From a virus, in the IMG/VR virus record IMGVR_UViG_3300020580_000028, positions 1-44,878 of that record: a stretch of DNA of 44,878 nucleotides; one strand, given 5' to 3'. The translations under genes were made by a program, and so were the position numbers. Below the pieces are notes generated by a model. That model was not told where the DNA came from. It ran no database searches and saw only the letters and a list, made by a program, of their open reading frames with translations. Shown here piece after piece: positions 25,511 through 32,620 of the stretch. Numbering within the stretch: position 1 is the stretch's first letter; every line of letters begins with the position of its first letter.

Positions 25511-26078
25511 AAAACTTCTTTTGCTACTCCCCGTCCTGCTCTTGGCCGGGTGTATCAGCGCCGCAACGATTGCTTCTTACCTGCCAATCTTTGAGACTGC
25601 GGTGAATGGCGTTATCGCTCTCGTGAAGCCTGCGGCATCGCCCGCGATACAGGCCGATGAAGCGAAGGTGAATGTGGCCGTGACTGACCTCGTGGCCGCA
25701 ATCAACAACATTCAGGGCTCGACTACGGTATCGGCAGCACTCTCAGACGTGGAATCCGCTGCAACTCAACTCGAAAGCGATTTGGGCGTCTCGACCAACA
25801 AGGACGTGCAGCTCGCTACGGCGATCCTTGACCTCGCCATCGGAACCTATCAGGCGATTATCCAAGCGCACATGCAATCCCTGCCGAAGTCGGCCATGAA
25901 CGCCGAGCCCGTGCTGTGGGCATCATATCCGCCCCAAGTAAAGGCGGGGATGCGGGTGCGTCCCGCAGCGAAGTCTGTCGGCGATTTCAAGAGGCAGTTC
26001 AACAAACTCGTCAAGGATGGCGGACACCCGGAGATGCAGATGAAGCTCTCGATGGGCGAGAAGCTACACGTTCGATGA
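25500..26078 (+). CDS. Lipoprotein, possible outer spanin or envelope protein
   Basis: A 192-residue protein from ATG 25500 with AAGGAG upstream. Residues 1-19 end in a lipobox (LLLLPVLLLAGC), so the mature protein is a lipid-anchored envelope protein. The mature part is helical and Ala-rich to residue about 125, then basic. Its place after the lysis genes suggests an outer spanin, but it is longer than most. It could instead be an exclusion or surface lipoprotein. Confidence 0.65.
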   Translation: MRNRKLLLLLPVLLLAGCISAATIASYLPIFETAVNGVIALVKPAASPAIQADEAKVNVAVTDLVAAINNIQGSTTVSAALSDVESAATQLESDLGVSTNKDVQLATAILDLAIGTYQAIIQAHMQSLPKSAMNAEPVLWASYPPQVKAGMRVRPAAKSVGDFKRQFNKLVKDGGHPEMQMKLSMGEKLHVR

Positions 26079-26254
26079 GCGCGGCGGCTATAGCGGCCCT
26101 CATTGAACTGGCAAGTAAACTCGAACCGCCCATCGCAGCAGCCATTGTTGCGCTCGTACATTCCATCCATAACAAGAAGAATCCAGTGAAGGCCGCACAG
26201 AAGGCTCAAGTAGTGGTGGATGCGGAGCCGTACTCGACGGACTTGGAGAACTAG
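26075..26254 (+). CDS. Small hydrophobic protein, 59 aa
   Basis: ATG 26075 overlaps the lipoprotein stop as ATGA. Residues 2-28 are apolar and amphipathic (AAAIAALIELASKLEPPIAA), followed by a basic then acidic tail. It may associate with the membrane. Function unknown. The call rests on translational coupling and protein-like composition. Confidence 0.6.
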   Translation: MSAAAIAALIELASKLEPPIAAAIVALVHSIHNKKNPVKAAQKAQVVVDAEPYSTDLEN

Positions 26255-26256
26255 CG

Positions 26257-26427
26257 ATGTTCGACAAGACGGTAACTATCGCCAGCACGGACGGCTCAAT
26301 CAAACTAATCATCACGGCGGGCACGGAGGGGCTTAAAACCCTGATGCTGCGCACGCCCAATTCACTGAGCGTCGTTACACCCCAAGAAGCGATGGACTGG
26401 CTGAAAAGGGGATTGGAAGCCAAATGA
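26257..26427 (+). CDS. Hypothetical protein, 56 aa
   Basis: Starts MFDKTVTIASTDGSIKLIIT. A short beta part is followed by an amphipathic helix ending in QEAMDWLKRGLEAK. The start lies 2 bases after the previous stop, and the TGA overlaps ATG 26424 of the next gene. No family recognised. Confidence 0.6.
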   Translation: MFDKTVTIASTDGSIKLIITAGTEGLKTLMLRTPNSLSVVTPQEAMDWLKRGLEAK

Positions 26428-26741
26428 ATTGGTTTCGAGACAAAGACTTTGAATTCGAGGTTCTAACTAGACTAAGGAGAATAGACATGAGCGTAGCTTC
26501 AGCAGCACAGGCATTGGCAGACCTTCAGGCAGAACAGGCAGCAATCTCGGCTTCGGTAGGAGTGGCAATCGCAGACCTGCAAGCACTCGCGGCCAAGATT
26601 GCGGCTGGCAGTGGCGTTGACCCGGCAGCGGTGGAGGCGGTAGTTACAGCACTCAAGTCCTCACAGGCAGCCCTTGATGCAGCGAGTGCAGCGGCCGTAC
26701 CGCCTGCATCACCAGCACCCGCAGCTTCGCCGGCAAAATAA
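26424..26741 (+). CDS. Ala-rich coiled-coil protein, 105 aa
   Basis: ATG 26424 overlaps the previous stop. The first 20 residues (NWFRDKDFEFEVLTRLRRID) form a charged helix, followed by a long Ala/Gln coiled coil and a Pro/Ala tail. A second candidate start, ATG 26487, has a strong AAGGAG upstream, so both starts may be used. Short proteins of this pattern are frequent in phage late regions. Function unknown. Confidence 0.6.
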   Translation: MNWFRDKDFEFEVLTRLRRIDMSVASAAQALADLQAEQAAISASVGVAIADLQALAAKIAAGSGVDPAAVEAVVTALKSSQAALDAASAAAVPPASPAPAASPAK

Positions 26742-26771
26742 AACAGCGCGAGGGCAACCAGCCGCCCTCAC

Positions 26772-26993
26772 ATGACGACCCCAGCCCAGCAGAAGCTGTA
26801 CGACAACTCCCCTAGGGGCATTGCTCGGCGTAGGCGTTATCAGCATTCGCAGGTACACCGCGATACCGTCCGCCGATACCTAGCCAGCCCGCATGGTCGT
26901 CTCCTCAGAAAACTGATTGAGCAAAACCCTGCCCGCTTGATGCAAAAGCGGATTAACGCTCAGGAATGGAGGAGGCGACAAGGTGGGAATTGA
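26772..26993 (+). CDS. Small basic protein, 73 aa
   Basis: A very basic protein (NSPRGIARRRRYQHSQVHRD, then SPHGRLLRKLIEQNPARLMQ) with two similar halves of the form SP-x-G-x2-R-R. Such short Arg-rich proteins recur in phages and may bind nucleic acid. It overlaps the phosphoesterase start by 11 bases. Confidence 0.6.
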   Translation: MTTPAQQKLYDNSPRGIARRRRYQHSQVHRDTVRRYLASPHGRLLRKLIEQNPARLMQKRINAQEWRRRQGGN

Positions 26994-27807
26994 GACAGCG
27001 TTTATTGTGGGAGACGTTCAGGCCCCATGTTACGACGCGAGCGCCTGGGAAGTGGCAATGCAAATTGGTGCCGACCTCAGGCCCGATGTGGCCGGCGTCA
27101 ACGGTGATCTCATTGAGTTCCGCAACCTCTCGATGCGCTATGCCGCCCGCGTGGATGACAAGTGGGGAGCAAGCGCCCACGATGAACTGAAGTCCGCACA
27201 GGGGCTGCTGGCCGAGTTTATGAAGCGCGTCCGGCCTAAGAAGCGAGCATTCTTCAACGAAGGCAACCATGAGTGGCGTCTATTCCGCGTCATTAGCAGT
27301 AGCCCGCAAGCCCTTCAAATGCTCAACCTGAGCGAAGGCGTAAAGAGGGAACTGGGCGTTCAGGCGCTACTGGGCCTCGAACGCATGGGCATCCACTACT
27401 CTGGCCCATACCCGAACGGCACATGGCTATTCAATCGCAAGCCCGAAAACAACGTATTCGTCCACCACTCCTACACCACGCGCAAGAAGGCAGGCTATCA
27501 GGCGCACCACGAAATAGACACGCGGCTATGCAGCACAATCACAGGGCACGGAGAGAGGTTGGCATGTGTATGGCGTCGAGGGTTGGAGCGAAAGATGTTT
27601 GCGGTCGAAGGGGGCAACCTCTCAATCTTAGGCGAGCCGAAGAAGGGCGCGGACATCTATACTTCAGTTCCGTTCAATGCGCCAGAGTTCCTCGATCGGC
27701 AACAGGGCGTCGTGGTGGTCTATCTCGATGGAAACGACCTGTATCCCGTCTGTGTGCCGATTCACAATGGGAGAGCCGTTTTCAACGGTAAGGCGTACCG
27801 AGCATGA
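26983..27807 (+). CDS. Calcineurin-like metallophosphoesterase
   Basis: A 274-residue protein from GTG 26983, with AGGAGG upstream. Metal-binding motifs occur in family order: GDVQAP (first Asp; the usual GDxH is altered), VNGDLIEF, NEGNHEWR, HHSYTTR and TGHGER. This is the two-metal phosphoesterase core, which could act on a nucleotide, a nucleic-acid end or a phosphoprotein. Phages often carry such genes near the late/early boundary. The substrate cannot be told from the sequence. Confidence 0.85.
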   Translation: MGIETAFIVGDVQAPCYDASAWEVAMQIGADLRPDVAGVNGDLIEFRNLSMRYAARVDDKWGASAHDELKSAQGLLAEFMKRVRPKKRAFFNEGNHEWRLFRVISSSPQALQMLNLSEGVKRELGVQALLGLERMGIHYSGPYPNGTWLFNRKPENNVFVHHSYTTRKKAGYQAHHEIDTRLCSTITGHGERLACVWRRGLERKMFAVEGGNLSILGEPKKGADIYTSVPFNAPEFLDRQQGVVVVYLDGNDLYPVCVPIHNGRAVFNGKAYRA

Positions 27808-28052
27808 AACGAAAGCCAAAGTATAAGGTAGGGCAACCGATTTTCTGGGGCAACGGCGTATATCAACTGTTTTTTATTAAGGCAGTCAACCCGTTACACT
27901 GCCCAGACGGAGGCTTCTCTTACAGGCTGTCAAAGATACATCCGGCCTTCAAGGAGTTCACTTCCGGCAACAGAGACTGGTTCGGAAAGGCTGAGCACGT
28001 TTCCGAAGATGTCTTACAGTCCATCGCCGCTTGCATGAAAACGTGCAAATAA
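27804..28052 (+). CDS. Hypothetical protein, 82 aa
   Basis: ATG 27804 overlaps the phosphoesterase stop. The protein has a beta-rich start (KYKVGQPIFWGNGVYQLFFI) and aromatic residues spread throughout. No family recognised. It is the last plus-strand gene before the convergent methyltransferase. Confidence 0.6.
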   Translation: MKRKPKYKVGQPIFWGNGVYQLFFIKAVNPLHCPDGGFSYRLSKIHPAFKEFTSGNRDWFGKAEHVSEDVLQSIAACMKTCK

Positions 28053-28063
28053 CAGAATTTGCA
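28044..28063. terminator. Inverted repeat between convergent genes, with a third half-site
   Basis: TGCAAAT (28044-28050) and ATTTGCA (28057-28063) form a perfect 7-bp stem with a 6-base loop. A third TGCAAAT lies at 28072-28078. The site lies between the stops of the converging genes at 28052 and 28078, so a bidirectional terminator is likely. The third copy also allows a binding-site reading. Confidence 0.5.
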
Positions 28064-28077
28064 TCCAGGCGTGCAAA

Positions 28078-28812
28078 TTATAGCTTTACGAAGATTGCGT
28101 GCCCATTCAGGTTGTGCAGGAAAAGCAGGCTTCTGTCTCCTCGCAGCTCATTGCAAAGCGTGGTGACGCCCTCACAGCCTGAGAAGCCGTAGTCGTCAAA
28201 TACCATCACGCCGCCGCGCACGAGCCGAGGCAGCGTCCAGAGCACGATGTCTCGCGTTGATTCGTAGGCGTCCACATCGCAGTGCAGCATGGCGATAGGT
28301 TCGAGTACTCGAGTGCCTGTTTCGTCTGGGAACACCCCCTCGAGCACTATAGCTTGCAACCCGAGGGACTCGAGCAGCTCGAGCACCGCCCCCTTCGAGG
28401 TATCCGCATGTTCGCCGCCCTTATAGCGCGTGTCCTGCGAGCCTGCCTTCACCACCCCGGTAAATGTGTCAGCCAGGTAGACCCTTCGCCCCTCATTCGC
28501 CGCTGCCAAGATCGCCCCTGTTCCGCCCCGCCAAACACCCACTTCCAAGATAGCCCCTTCCGGCAGCTGCTTTGCCAGCGTCCACAACTCATAGCAGCGG
28601 TAGATGTCTACCAGCGTATGCGACTTCACATCTTCGTACACGTCCATGAAGCGGTCATCGGAGAGCCACGGACTATAGGTTGCAGTGGGCGCGATGCGGG
28701 AATGGATGATGCCCGGCACTGTGAAACTGTTTTCCGCTGGAGGAGAAACTTTGCTCTTGAACCAGCGGGCATGACGCAAAGGAAAGCCTTTAAGTAGGTT
28801 AGTTGCGGCCAT
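28078..28812 (-). CDS. TylF/MycF-like O-methyltransferase
   Basis: A 244-residue SAM-dependent methyltransferase. It shows the SAM-binding loop ILEVGVWRGGTGAI, then VYLADTFTGV, GGEHADTS, MLHCDVDAYESTRD, and VMVFDDYGFSGCEG. The Asp-rich motifs match the metal-binding site of the TylF (macrocin O-methyltransferase) family, which methylates sugar hydroxyls. ATG 28812 has AGGTG upstream and a TATATT box about 35 bases before it. Being alone on the minus strand with its own promoter, it looks like cargo, perhaps acting on surface or capsule sugar. Confidence 0.8.
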   Translation of the reverse strand: MAATNLLKGFPLRHARWFKSKVSPPAENSFTVPGIIHSRIAPTATYSPWLSDDRFMDVYEDVKSHTLVDIYRCYELWTLAKQLPEGAILEVGVWRGGTGAILAAANEGRRVYLADTFTGVVKAGSQDTRYKGGEHADTSKGAVLELLESLGLQAIVLEGVFPDETGTRVLEPIAMLHCDVDAYESTRDIVLWTLPRLVRGGVMVFDDYGFSGCEGVTTLCNELRGDRSLLFLHNLNGHAIFVKL

Positions 28813-28907
28813 GACGATTCACCTGCACGTAAACTTCCTAATAATATAGTGTGCGATTATCGGTAGACCTATTGACAATCTCGGACGCTACTATTATTAT
28901 CCCCGCC
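28813..28907. promoter_or_regulatory. Divergent promoter region
   Basis: Plus direction: TTGACA (28872-28877), a 17-base spacer, TATTAT (28895-28900), then CCCCGCC and the ATG at 28908. This is a textbook sigma-70 promoter predicted to give a leaderless message. Minus direction: TATATT (28848 to 28843) ahead of the methyltransferase. This probably starts the plus-strand small-gene region. Confidence 0.65.
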
Positions 28908-29027
28908 ATGCAATCATCCATGAAGAACCTAACCTGTCAGAAATGCGGGGCGTCATGGACTCCCCGCAAGGCCGACCCCGTGCAGTGCCCTCGTTGCAAA
29001 TCCGTCAACTGGAAGAAGGCAGCCTAA
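28908..29027 (+). CDS. Zinc-ribbon mini-protein, 39 aa
   Basis: ATG 28908 to TAA 29027 encodes a 39-residue protein with LTCQKCGASWTPR and QCPRCKSVNWKKA. The two CxxC knuckles, 14 residues apart, form a rubredoxin-like or zinc-ribbon fold. It lies directly behind the best promoter in the window. Such mini zinc ribbons often bind DNA, RNA polymerase or partner proteins. ATG 28920 is an alternative start. Confidence 0.7.
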   Translation: MQSSMKNLTCQKCGASWTPRKADPVQCPRCKSVNWKKAA

Positions 29028-29240
29028 CGTGAAAGAAAACACCCCACTTCTAACGAGTGCGCCCAATCAATCTCCACTAATGAATACTAAACAAACAAGT
29101 TACGAACTTAACATAACCAGCGAATGGGGTAGCAATCACCAGTTTCGGAGGGCCGCCGTGGACAGGAAATCCAGGCCAGCGGGCGCAAGGGAAACTAATC
29201 CTGAGCGAACTGGGGAAAACCCACCCTCCGAAGCCAAAAT
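29028..29240. other. Intergenic region with operator-like inverted repeat
   Basis: I see no convincing gene here. AAGTT-ACG-AACTT (29097-29109) is a perfect 5-bp inverted repeat that could bind a repressor. A related AAGTTAC occurs upstream of 29670. A long plus frame from 29029 runs antisense across the next gene and is rejected. Confidence 0.4.
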
Positions 29241-29259
29241 TCAGGCTGATTTCCTGAAT
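29239..29259 (-). terminator. Hairpin at the end of the 80-codon reverse gene
   Basis: ATTCAGG and CCTGAAT form a perfect 7-bp stem with a 7-base loop that overlaps the stop codon (29241-29243). On the minus strand it is followed by TTTT. It fits a small intrinsic terminator. Confidence 0.5.
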
Positions 29260-29483
29260 TGTGTTGGTAGGGCATCTTCCAGGTTGGAACCGACTTTCTG
29301 CAATATCTCGGTGCGGTGCTCACGTATCCACGCGGCCACGCCAGCTTCAATCCGCTGGTCGTCGGCCTCTTCCCGCATGGCCTTGGCTTCTTTCTCCAAG
29401 ATGGCTGCTTTGTTGAGCCGAGCTGTTTCAAAATGTAACAACTGCTCGTCGGACACACCCATAAGCCAGCTTATTGGAATCAC
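29241..29483 (-). CDS. Reverse-strand helical protein, 80 aa
   Basis: GTG 29483 starts an 80-residue, highly charged helical protein with SDEEQ-type start (VSDEQLLHFETARLNKAAIL), then KEAKAMREEADDQRIEAGVA and WIREHRTEILQKVGSNLEDA. The composition is clearly protein-like, whereas the opposite frame is Ser/Arg-rich noise. GGGGG lies upstream, and ATG 29459 is an alternative start. It is divergent from the gene at 29670 and could be a small regulator. No helix-turn-helix is evident. Confidence 0.7.
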   Translation of the reverse strand: MIPISWLMGVSDEQLLHFETARLNKAAILEKEAKAMREEADDQRIEAGVAAWIREHRTEILQKVGSNLEDALPTQFRKSA

Positions 29484-29669
29484 GGATTCCCCCGAGTTAC
29501 TTGCCTCTGTTCGGAAGCAACCGGCGACGAGGCTTTCCAGTTTGCCCGGAGCGAAAGGTCTTCCCAGCAGAGAAGAGGGCAGTTACCAGCACGTCTACTA
29601 CTCGTTGTTAACGCAGTTGTCAAGTTACAGTACCAGTTTTTCTCGGTACTTCCTATTGGGGGTGCGCTC
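29484..29669. promoter_or_regulatory. Divergent intergenic region with operator-like repeat
   Basis: AGTACC (29629-29634) and GGTACT (29645-29650) form an inverted repeat spaced by 10 bases, about one helical turn, 20 bases before ATG 29670. On the minus strand TTGACA (29623 to 29618) could be the -35 of the reverse 80-codon gene, with TAGTAG 17 bases on as a weak -10. The layout resembles a small regulatory switch. Confidence 0.4.
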
Positions 29670-30128
29670 ATGGGAATCCACAAAAAGGTTTGTTCCATTC
29701 GGTTCGGGTCTGACGACCTGCGAAGGGTGTGGGAGTTGAAGGACGCTTTTGACCCTATGTGGGAGACGTTCTCGGAGGCTGTTTTGGGAAGCCTGAAGAT
29801 GCTGCATTCACAGGTCGTCACGCCCGAGATTATGGACGCTCTCGGAGACACACTACAACGCTTACAGAGTAAGACTTCGTATGACGCGAAATTCGCGGAT
29901 AACGCCCAACGTGCCGCGAAGCCTGGGCCGCACAAGCTACCGTCTCTGGGTGAGGCTGGGGAGCGGCGGCCTGGGTCTACTTACTTTACGGCCAGTGCGG
30001 GATCGGCGAACCTTCGAACAGGTCGTCTTCGTATCGCATCGCAGGTCTCCTTTCTTGGGTTTGCAAGGTACACCCAGCTTCGAAGTATACGCCTCGACAG
30101 CTATAGCAACCGGGAGCGTGTGGCGTGA
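29670..30128 (+). CDS. Hypothetical protein, 152 aa
   Basis: ATG 29670 follows GGGGGTG. The first 95 residues are helical and protein-like (KVCSIRFGSDDLRRVWELKD, then MWETFSEAVLGSLKMLHSQV). The last 50 residues are Ser/Arg/Leu-rich and look less like a folded protein. The stop overlaps GTG 30125 of the next gene, which supports the full length. No family recognised. Confidence 0.55.
   Translation: MGIHKKVCSIRFGSDDLRRVWELKDAFDPMWETFSEAVLGSLKMLHSQVVTPEIMDALGDTLQRLQSKTSYDAKFADNAQRAAKPGPHKLPSLGEAGERRPGSTYFTASAGSANLRTGRLRIASQVSFLGFARYTQLRSIRLDSYSNRERVA
29986..30039 (-). CDS. Possible 17-aa reverse-strand peptide
   Basis: ATG 30039 is preceded by AAGAAAGGAGACCTGCG, one of the strongest Shine-Dalgarno sequences in the window, and reads MRYEDDLFEGSPIPHWP before TAA. 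It is fully antisense to the 3' part of the 29670 gene. Very short, so tentative. Confidence 0.25.
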   Translation of the reverse strand: MRYEDDLFEGSPIPHWP

Positions 30129-30235
30129 GTGACCACCAAATTCTAATTGTGCTCTTGTTTGCAGCCTTTCTTAACGTTTGGGTATCGGGCTGGATAATGT
30201 GGGACACGATACAAATTCGCAGGGGTTTGAAGTGA
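30125..30235 (+). CDS. Membrane mini-protein, 36 aa
   Basis: GTG 30125 overlaps the previous stop (GTGA), and the TGA at 30233-30235 overlaps GTG 30232. The product is almost one membrane helix (ILIVLLFAAFLNVWVSGWIM) with a basic end. The double overlap is good evidence for a real gene. Confidence 0.6.
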   Translation: MSDHQILIVLLFAAFLNVWVSGWIMWDTIQIRRGLK

Positions 30236-30957
30236 GAAACCTCAACAATTACGCAGCAATGTGCGCTCTCGGCTGGCTGATTGTCGCAACACTCAAGCAG
30301 GCACCGGGGCGCATTCACTGGACAGTTATCGGGTATCTCGTTTCACAAATACTGTTCATCGGCTCAACGCAGTGGGCGTGCTGGAGAATCGGCAGGCTTG
30401 CGCCCGACACTGACGAATACAAGCTGTTTTACGGCCTCGCAGCCATCCTGCCTATCGTGTTCATGGTGGCGATTGCAGGGCGGCATTCGATGGAGCATGG
30501 GAGGTTTTATGGGGTGGTTTCTATCGCCGTGTGTGGGCTGTTTTCTATTTGGTTGGATATGCTGCTCGGCTCTTATACTCGCCGTGTATTTCATCTTGAT
30601 TCGCTAACCCCCGTAATCCGCAACCACTTCATCCTTGCCTCCGTGCTGCTTGCGGCAGGTTGCGCAACGCTTCTCTCTCTGGCTGCACCTTCTGGCGACA
30701 TTGAGTGCGCAATAAGGGTAGGGCTTGGCCTGCTGTGGACACTCGATGGCGCTTACCGATTTGCTTACGCGATCTCGATGGTTCAGCCGCACCTTCGCAC
30801 CGTTGCGCGATTTGACTGGGTGCCAATCGCACTCGCTTTGGTTATGGCTGTGGGGCTCGCGCACAAGCTGAATAGCTCGCAGCGGGAACTCTCGCGGCAA
30901 GCACTACCGGATTTGCAGGTGATGGAGCAAGTAGTGGAGGAGCCGATTTATGAATGA
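30232..30957 (+). CDS. Polytopic membrane protein, 241 aa
   Basis: GTG 30232 is chosen because it overlaps the previous stop. The upstream GTG 30178 lies inside the mini-gene. Six or seven hydrophobic segments are visible, among them WTVIGYLVSQILFIGSTQWA, LFYGLAAILPIVFMVAIAG, FILASVLLAAGCATLLSLAA and WVPIALALVMAVGLAH. The C-terminus is charged. It has no transport signature I recognise. It may be an inner-membrane host-takeover or exclusion protein. Confidence 0.65.
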   Translation: MRNLNNYAAMCALGWLIVATLKQAPGRIHWTVIGYLVSQILFIGSTQWACWRIGRLAPDTDEYKLFYGLAAILPIVFMVAIAGRHSMEHGRFYGVVSIAVCGLFSIWLDMLLGSYTRRVFHLDSLTPVIRNHFILASVLLAAGCATLLSLAAPSGDIECAIRVGLGLLWTLDGAYRFAYAISMVQPHLRTVARFDWVPIALALVMAVGLAHKLNSSQRELSRQALPDLQVMEQVVEEPIYE

Positions 30958-31363
30958 CCAACGCTGCCCGTGGTGCGGTGCTCAAGATTACACGCCGGGA
31001 GTTCAATGCCGCAGATGCACGTTCACGGAGGATGTTACGAAGAGAAAGCCTTCACCAGAAACACCGAGAGGGGCCGATTGCCTTCCCCATAAGAGCGAAA
31101 CGGCCCCTCAGGAGGTTGGGTTTGCTAGCGACCAACGAGATGTAGCTCAGCCCGTGGCAGCTATAGCGTCCGGGAAGATGGGCGCATTCATGTACCTGCG
31201 GCAAGTGGAGAACGAGCCAGAGGGGATGTATCTGGTTCTGGATTTCACCAATAAGACGCATCGCTGGCTAACCCCTGAGCAGTATCTCGAATTCTCGCAG
31301 CCACAGCTTGAATTACTCGAATCTCTCAACCAACCCCCGCTCCCATCGTGGAGGAAGTCATGA
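30950..31363 (+). CDS. Zinc-ribbon protein, 137 aa
   Basis: The N-terminus has RCPWCGAQDY and QCRRCTF (two CxxC pairs), a linker rich in Pro, Ser and Thr, then a C-terminal domain with GAFMYLRQVENEPEGMYLVL and WLTPEQYLEFSQ. The zinc ribbon may recruit it to nucleic acid or a partner. It overlaps the membrane gene by 8 bases and the next gene as ATGA. Confidence 0.6.
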   Translation: MNDQRCPWCGAQDYTPGVQCRRCTFTEDVTKRKPSPETPRGADCLPHKSETAPQEVGFASDQRDVAQPVAAIASGKMGAFMYLRQVENEPEGMYLVLDFTNKTHRWLTPEQYLEFSQPQLELLESLNQPPLPSWRKS

Positions 31364-31566
31364 TTGGCCTACGCATTCTCGAATGGCTCTCCAGCGAAGC
31401 GCCAGATCGCAACGCACAGCTAACCGTCGTGCCTGTCTATGTGGGCTTTGACGCCTCCTGGGAACCAGGGTACTGCGGATGCGAGGACTGCAAGCCGATT
31501 GTAGGGCACGGAAGGACTGAGGAAGAAGCGATTCAGGATTATTGGTCGCGATGGAGCGAAAGATGA
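31360..31566 (+). CDS. Hypothetical protein, 68 aa
   Basis: ATG 31360 overlaps the previous TGA. The middle has YCGCEDCKPIVGHGRTEEEA, then IQDYWSRW. The C-terminal part resembles the short Lar-like or restriction-alleviation style motif where a Cys pair is followed by G-x-G-x-T-x-E-E-A, but the Cys spacing is reduced. Function not assigned. Confidence 0.55.
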   Translation: MIGLRILEWLSSEAPDRNAQLTVVPVYVGFDASWEPGYCGCEDCKPIVGHGRTEEEAIQDYWSRWSER

Positions 31567-31877
31567 AGTCTTTTAGGTTTGCGCAGTTCTACGTCGCTTA
31601 TAGCCTAGCGGGTCTTCTGCTAAGCGGCTGTCAGAACAAACAAAAGTGTCCGGACTATACAAAGATTAAGCCGGAGCCAAAGATAATCCTCAATCCTCCG
31701 GGATGTCCTGGATGGACTGCTCCCGAGGCCGAAATTGAGGGGCCTGGTACAGACCCAAACATAATTGTCAGCTATGGTCCTTTTCCAGCTCCAGCATGGC
31801 CTAAGCATTCAGGTGAAATCTGCAAGGCAATAGATTGGGGTAAAGACCTCTGTTGGCATCCAGCCGAGGAGAAGTAA
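31563..31877 (+). CDS. Small lipoprotein, 104 aa
   Basis: ATG 31563 overlaps the previous stop (ATGA). Residues 1-20 end in LAGLLLSGC, a lipobox. The mature part is Pro-rich with three Cys. It is the second phage lipoprotein here and, lying in the early region, might act in superinfection exclusion, which is a guess. Confidence 0.6.
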   Translation: MKSFRFAQFYVAYSLAGLLLSGCQNKQKCPDYTKIKPEPKIILNPPGCPGWTAPEAEIEGPGTDPNIIVSYGPFPAPAWPKHSGEICKAIDWGKDLCWHPAEEK

Positions 31878-31879
31878 CC

Positions 31880-32083
31880 ATGCCTGTCGAAACGAAAGCA
31901 ACGGAGCAGACAGCGTACTGCTGCGACCCCATCAGAATTGCCGCTTCCGAATACGTCACCTGTGATGCTGTGCGAGAGCGCCGTGAGTCGGGCTGGGACC
32001 ACAGAGTTGCATTCTTCGTGGGCTGCGTCATCGGGTTTGGGATTGTGTGCGGGTTTCTTCTGCTGTTTGCGAGGGCCATGTGA
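31880..32083 (+). CDS. Single-span membrane protein, 67 aa
   Basis: ATG 31880 lies 2 bases after the lipoprotein stop. A charged N-terminal half with CC is followed by one membrane helix (FFVGCVIGFGIVCGFLLLF). Its first codons (ATGCCTGTCGA) match the start of the dispersed module seen at 32427. Function unknown. Confidence 0.6.
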   Translation: MPVETKATEQTAYCCDPIRIAASEYVTCDAVRERRESGWDHRVAFFVGCVIGFGIVCGFLLLFARAM

Positions 32084-32262
32084 GCATTTTCACCAAGAAG
32101 AAAGACCGCGTAACAGTGTTGGTTGACGACCTTATGGCCATCGAGCGGGAAAGGCGTCAATGGTGCATTGCGCAAGCCTGTTGCCTAGATGAGACGCGCT
32201 CGGAAAACATAATCGCCACAGCAGAGAAAATCTATGAATACGTCTGGGGAGCACACACGTGA
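32080..32262 (+). CDS. Hypothetical protein, 60 aa
   Basis: GTG 32080 overlaps the previous TGA and its own TGA overlaps GTG 32259. A charged helical protein with VLVDDLMAIERERRQWCIAQ. No family recognised. Confidence 0.55.
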   Translation: MSIFTKKKDRVTVLVDDLMAIERERRQWCIAQACCLDETRSENIIATAEKIYEYVWGAHT

Positions 32263-32477
32263 ACTTTGAAGACCAACACAGCAAATGTGAATGTCATGAA
32301 TGTACTCAGGCTCGGTGGAATATGAGCATTCAAAAGCAGTGGGCTCAACTCGGGGAATCTCATTTCTACCGTGGTGACGGGGTAGAGATGTTCCCTGAAT
32401 TTGTAGGCACCAGAGGAAGCGTCGCTATGCCTGTCGAGGAGCCCAAACAGGAGGCAGAGGACGCTGCAAAACCGTGA
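32259..32477 (+). CDS. Small Cys-containing protein, 72 aa
   Basis: GTG 32259 overlaps the previous stop. It starts with a Cys-rich part (KCECHECTQARW) and ends with the dispersed module (MPVEEPKQEAEDAAKP). The stop overlaps GTG 32474. Function unknown. Confidence 0.55.
   Translation: MNFEDQHSKCECHECTQARWNMSIQKQWAQLGESHFYRGDGVEMFPEFVGTRGSVAMPVEEPKQEAEDAAKP
32425..32471 (+). repeat. Dispersed module copy A (3' end of a gene)
   Basis: Runs from ATGCCT to GGACGCTGCAA with 32 bases from the ATG to GGACGC. It encodes the C-terminal MPVEEP...EDAAK of the 32259 gene. Related copies are at 33130, 35421 and 37565. Confidence 0.6.
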
Positions 32478-32620
32478 CTACTGACGAGATGCGAATGCTA
32501 TGGAAGCGGATGGACATGGCAAGGCAGCGCAAGAAGGCAGAGCGGCGCATAGAGGTAATCACGTTCCTGCTGGCCTGCCTGCTGATTGCGGCAGTGGCCT
32601 GGGCGGCGGGTAGTAAGTGA
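32474..32620 (+). CDS. Single-span membrane mini-protein, 48 aa
   Basis: GTG 32474 overlaps the previous TGA. A basic N-terminal helix (RMDMARQRKKAERRIE) precedes one membrane segment (VITFLLACLLIAAVAWAAG). The basic side should stay in the cytoplasm. Function unknown. Confidence 0.6.
   Translation: MTTDEMRMLWKRMDMARQRKKAERRIEVITFLLACLLIAAVAWAAGSK

Noticed and set aside
29029-29739. Plus-strand 236-codon frame after the zinc-ribbon gene
   Set aside because: It runs antisense over the convincing 80-codon reverse gene and through the operator region, and its residues are Ser/Arg/Cys noise.
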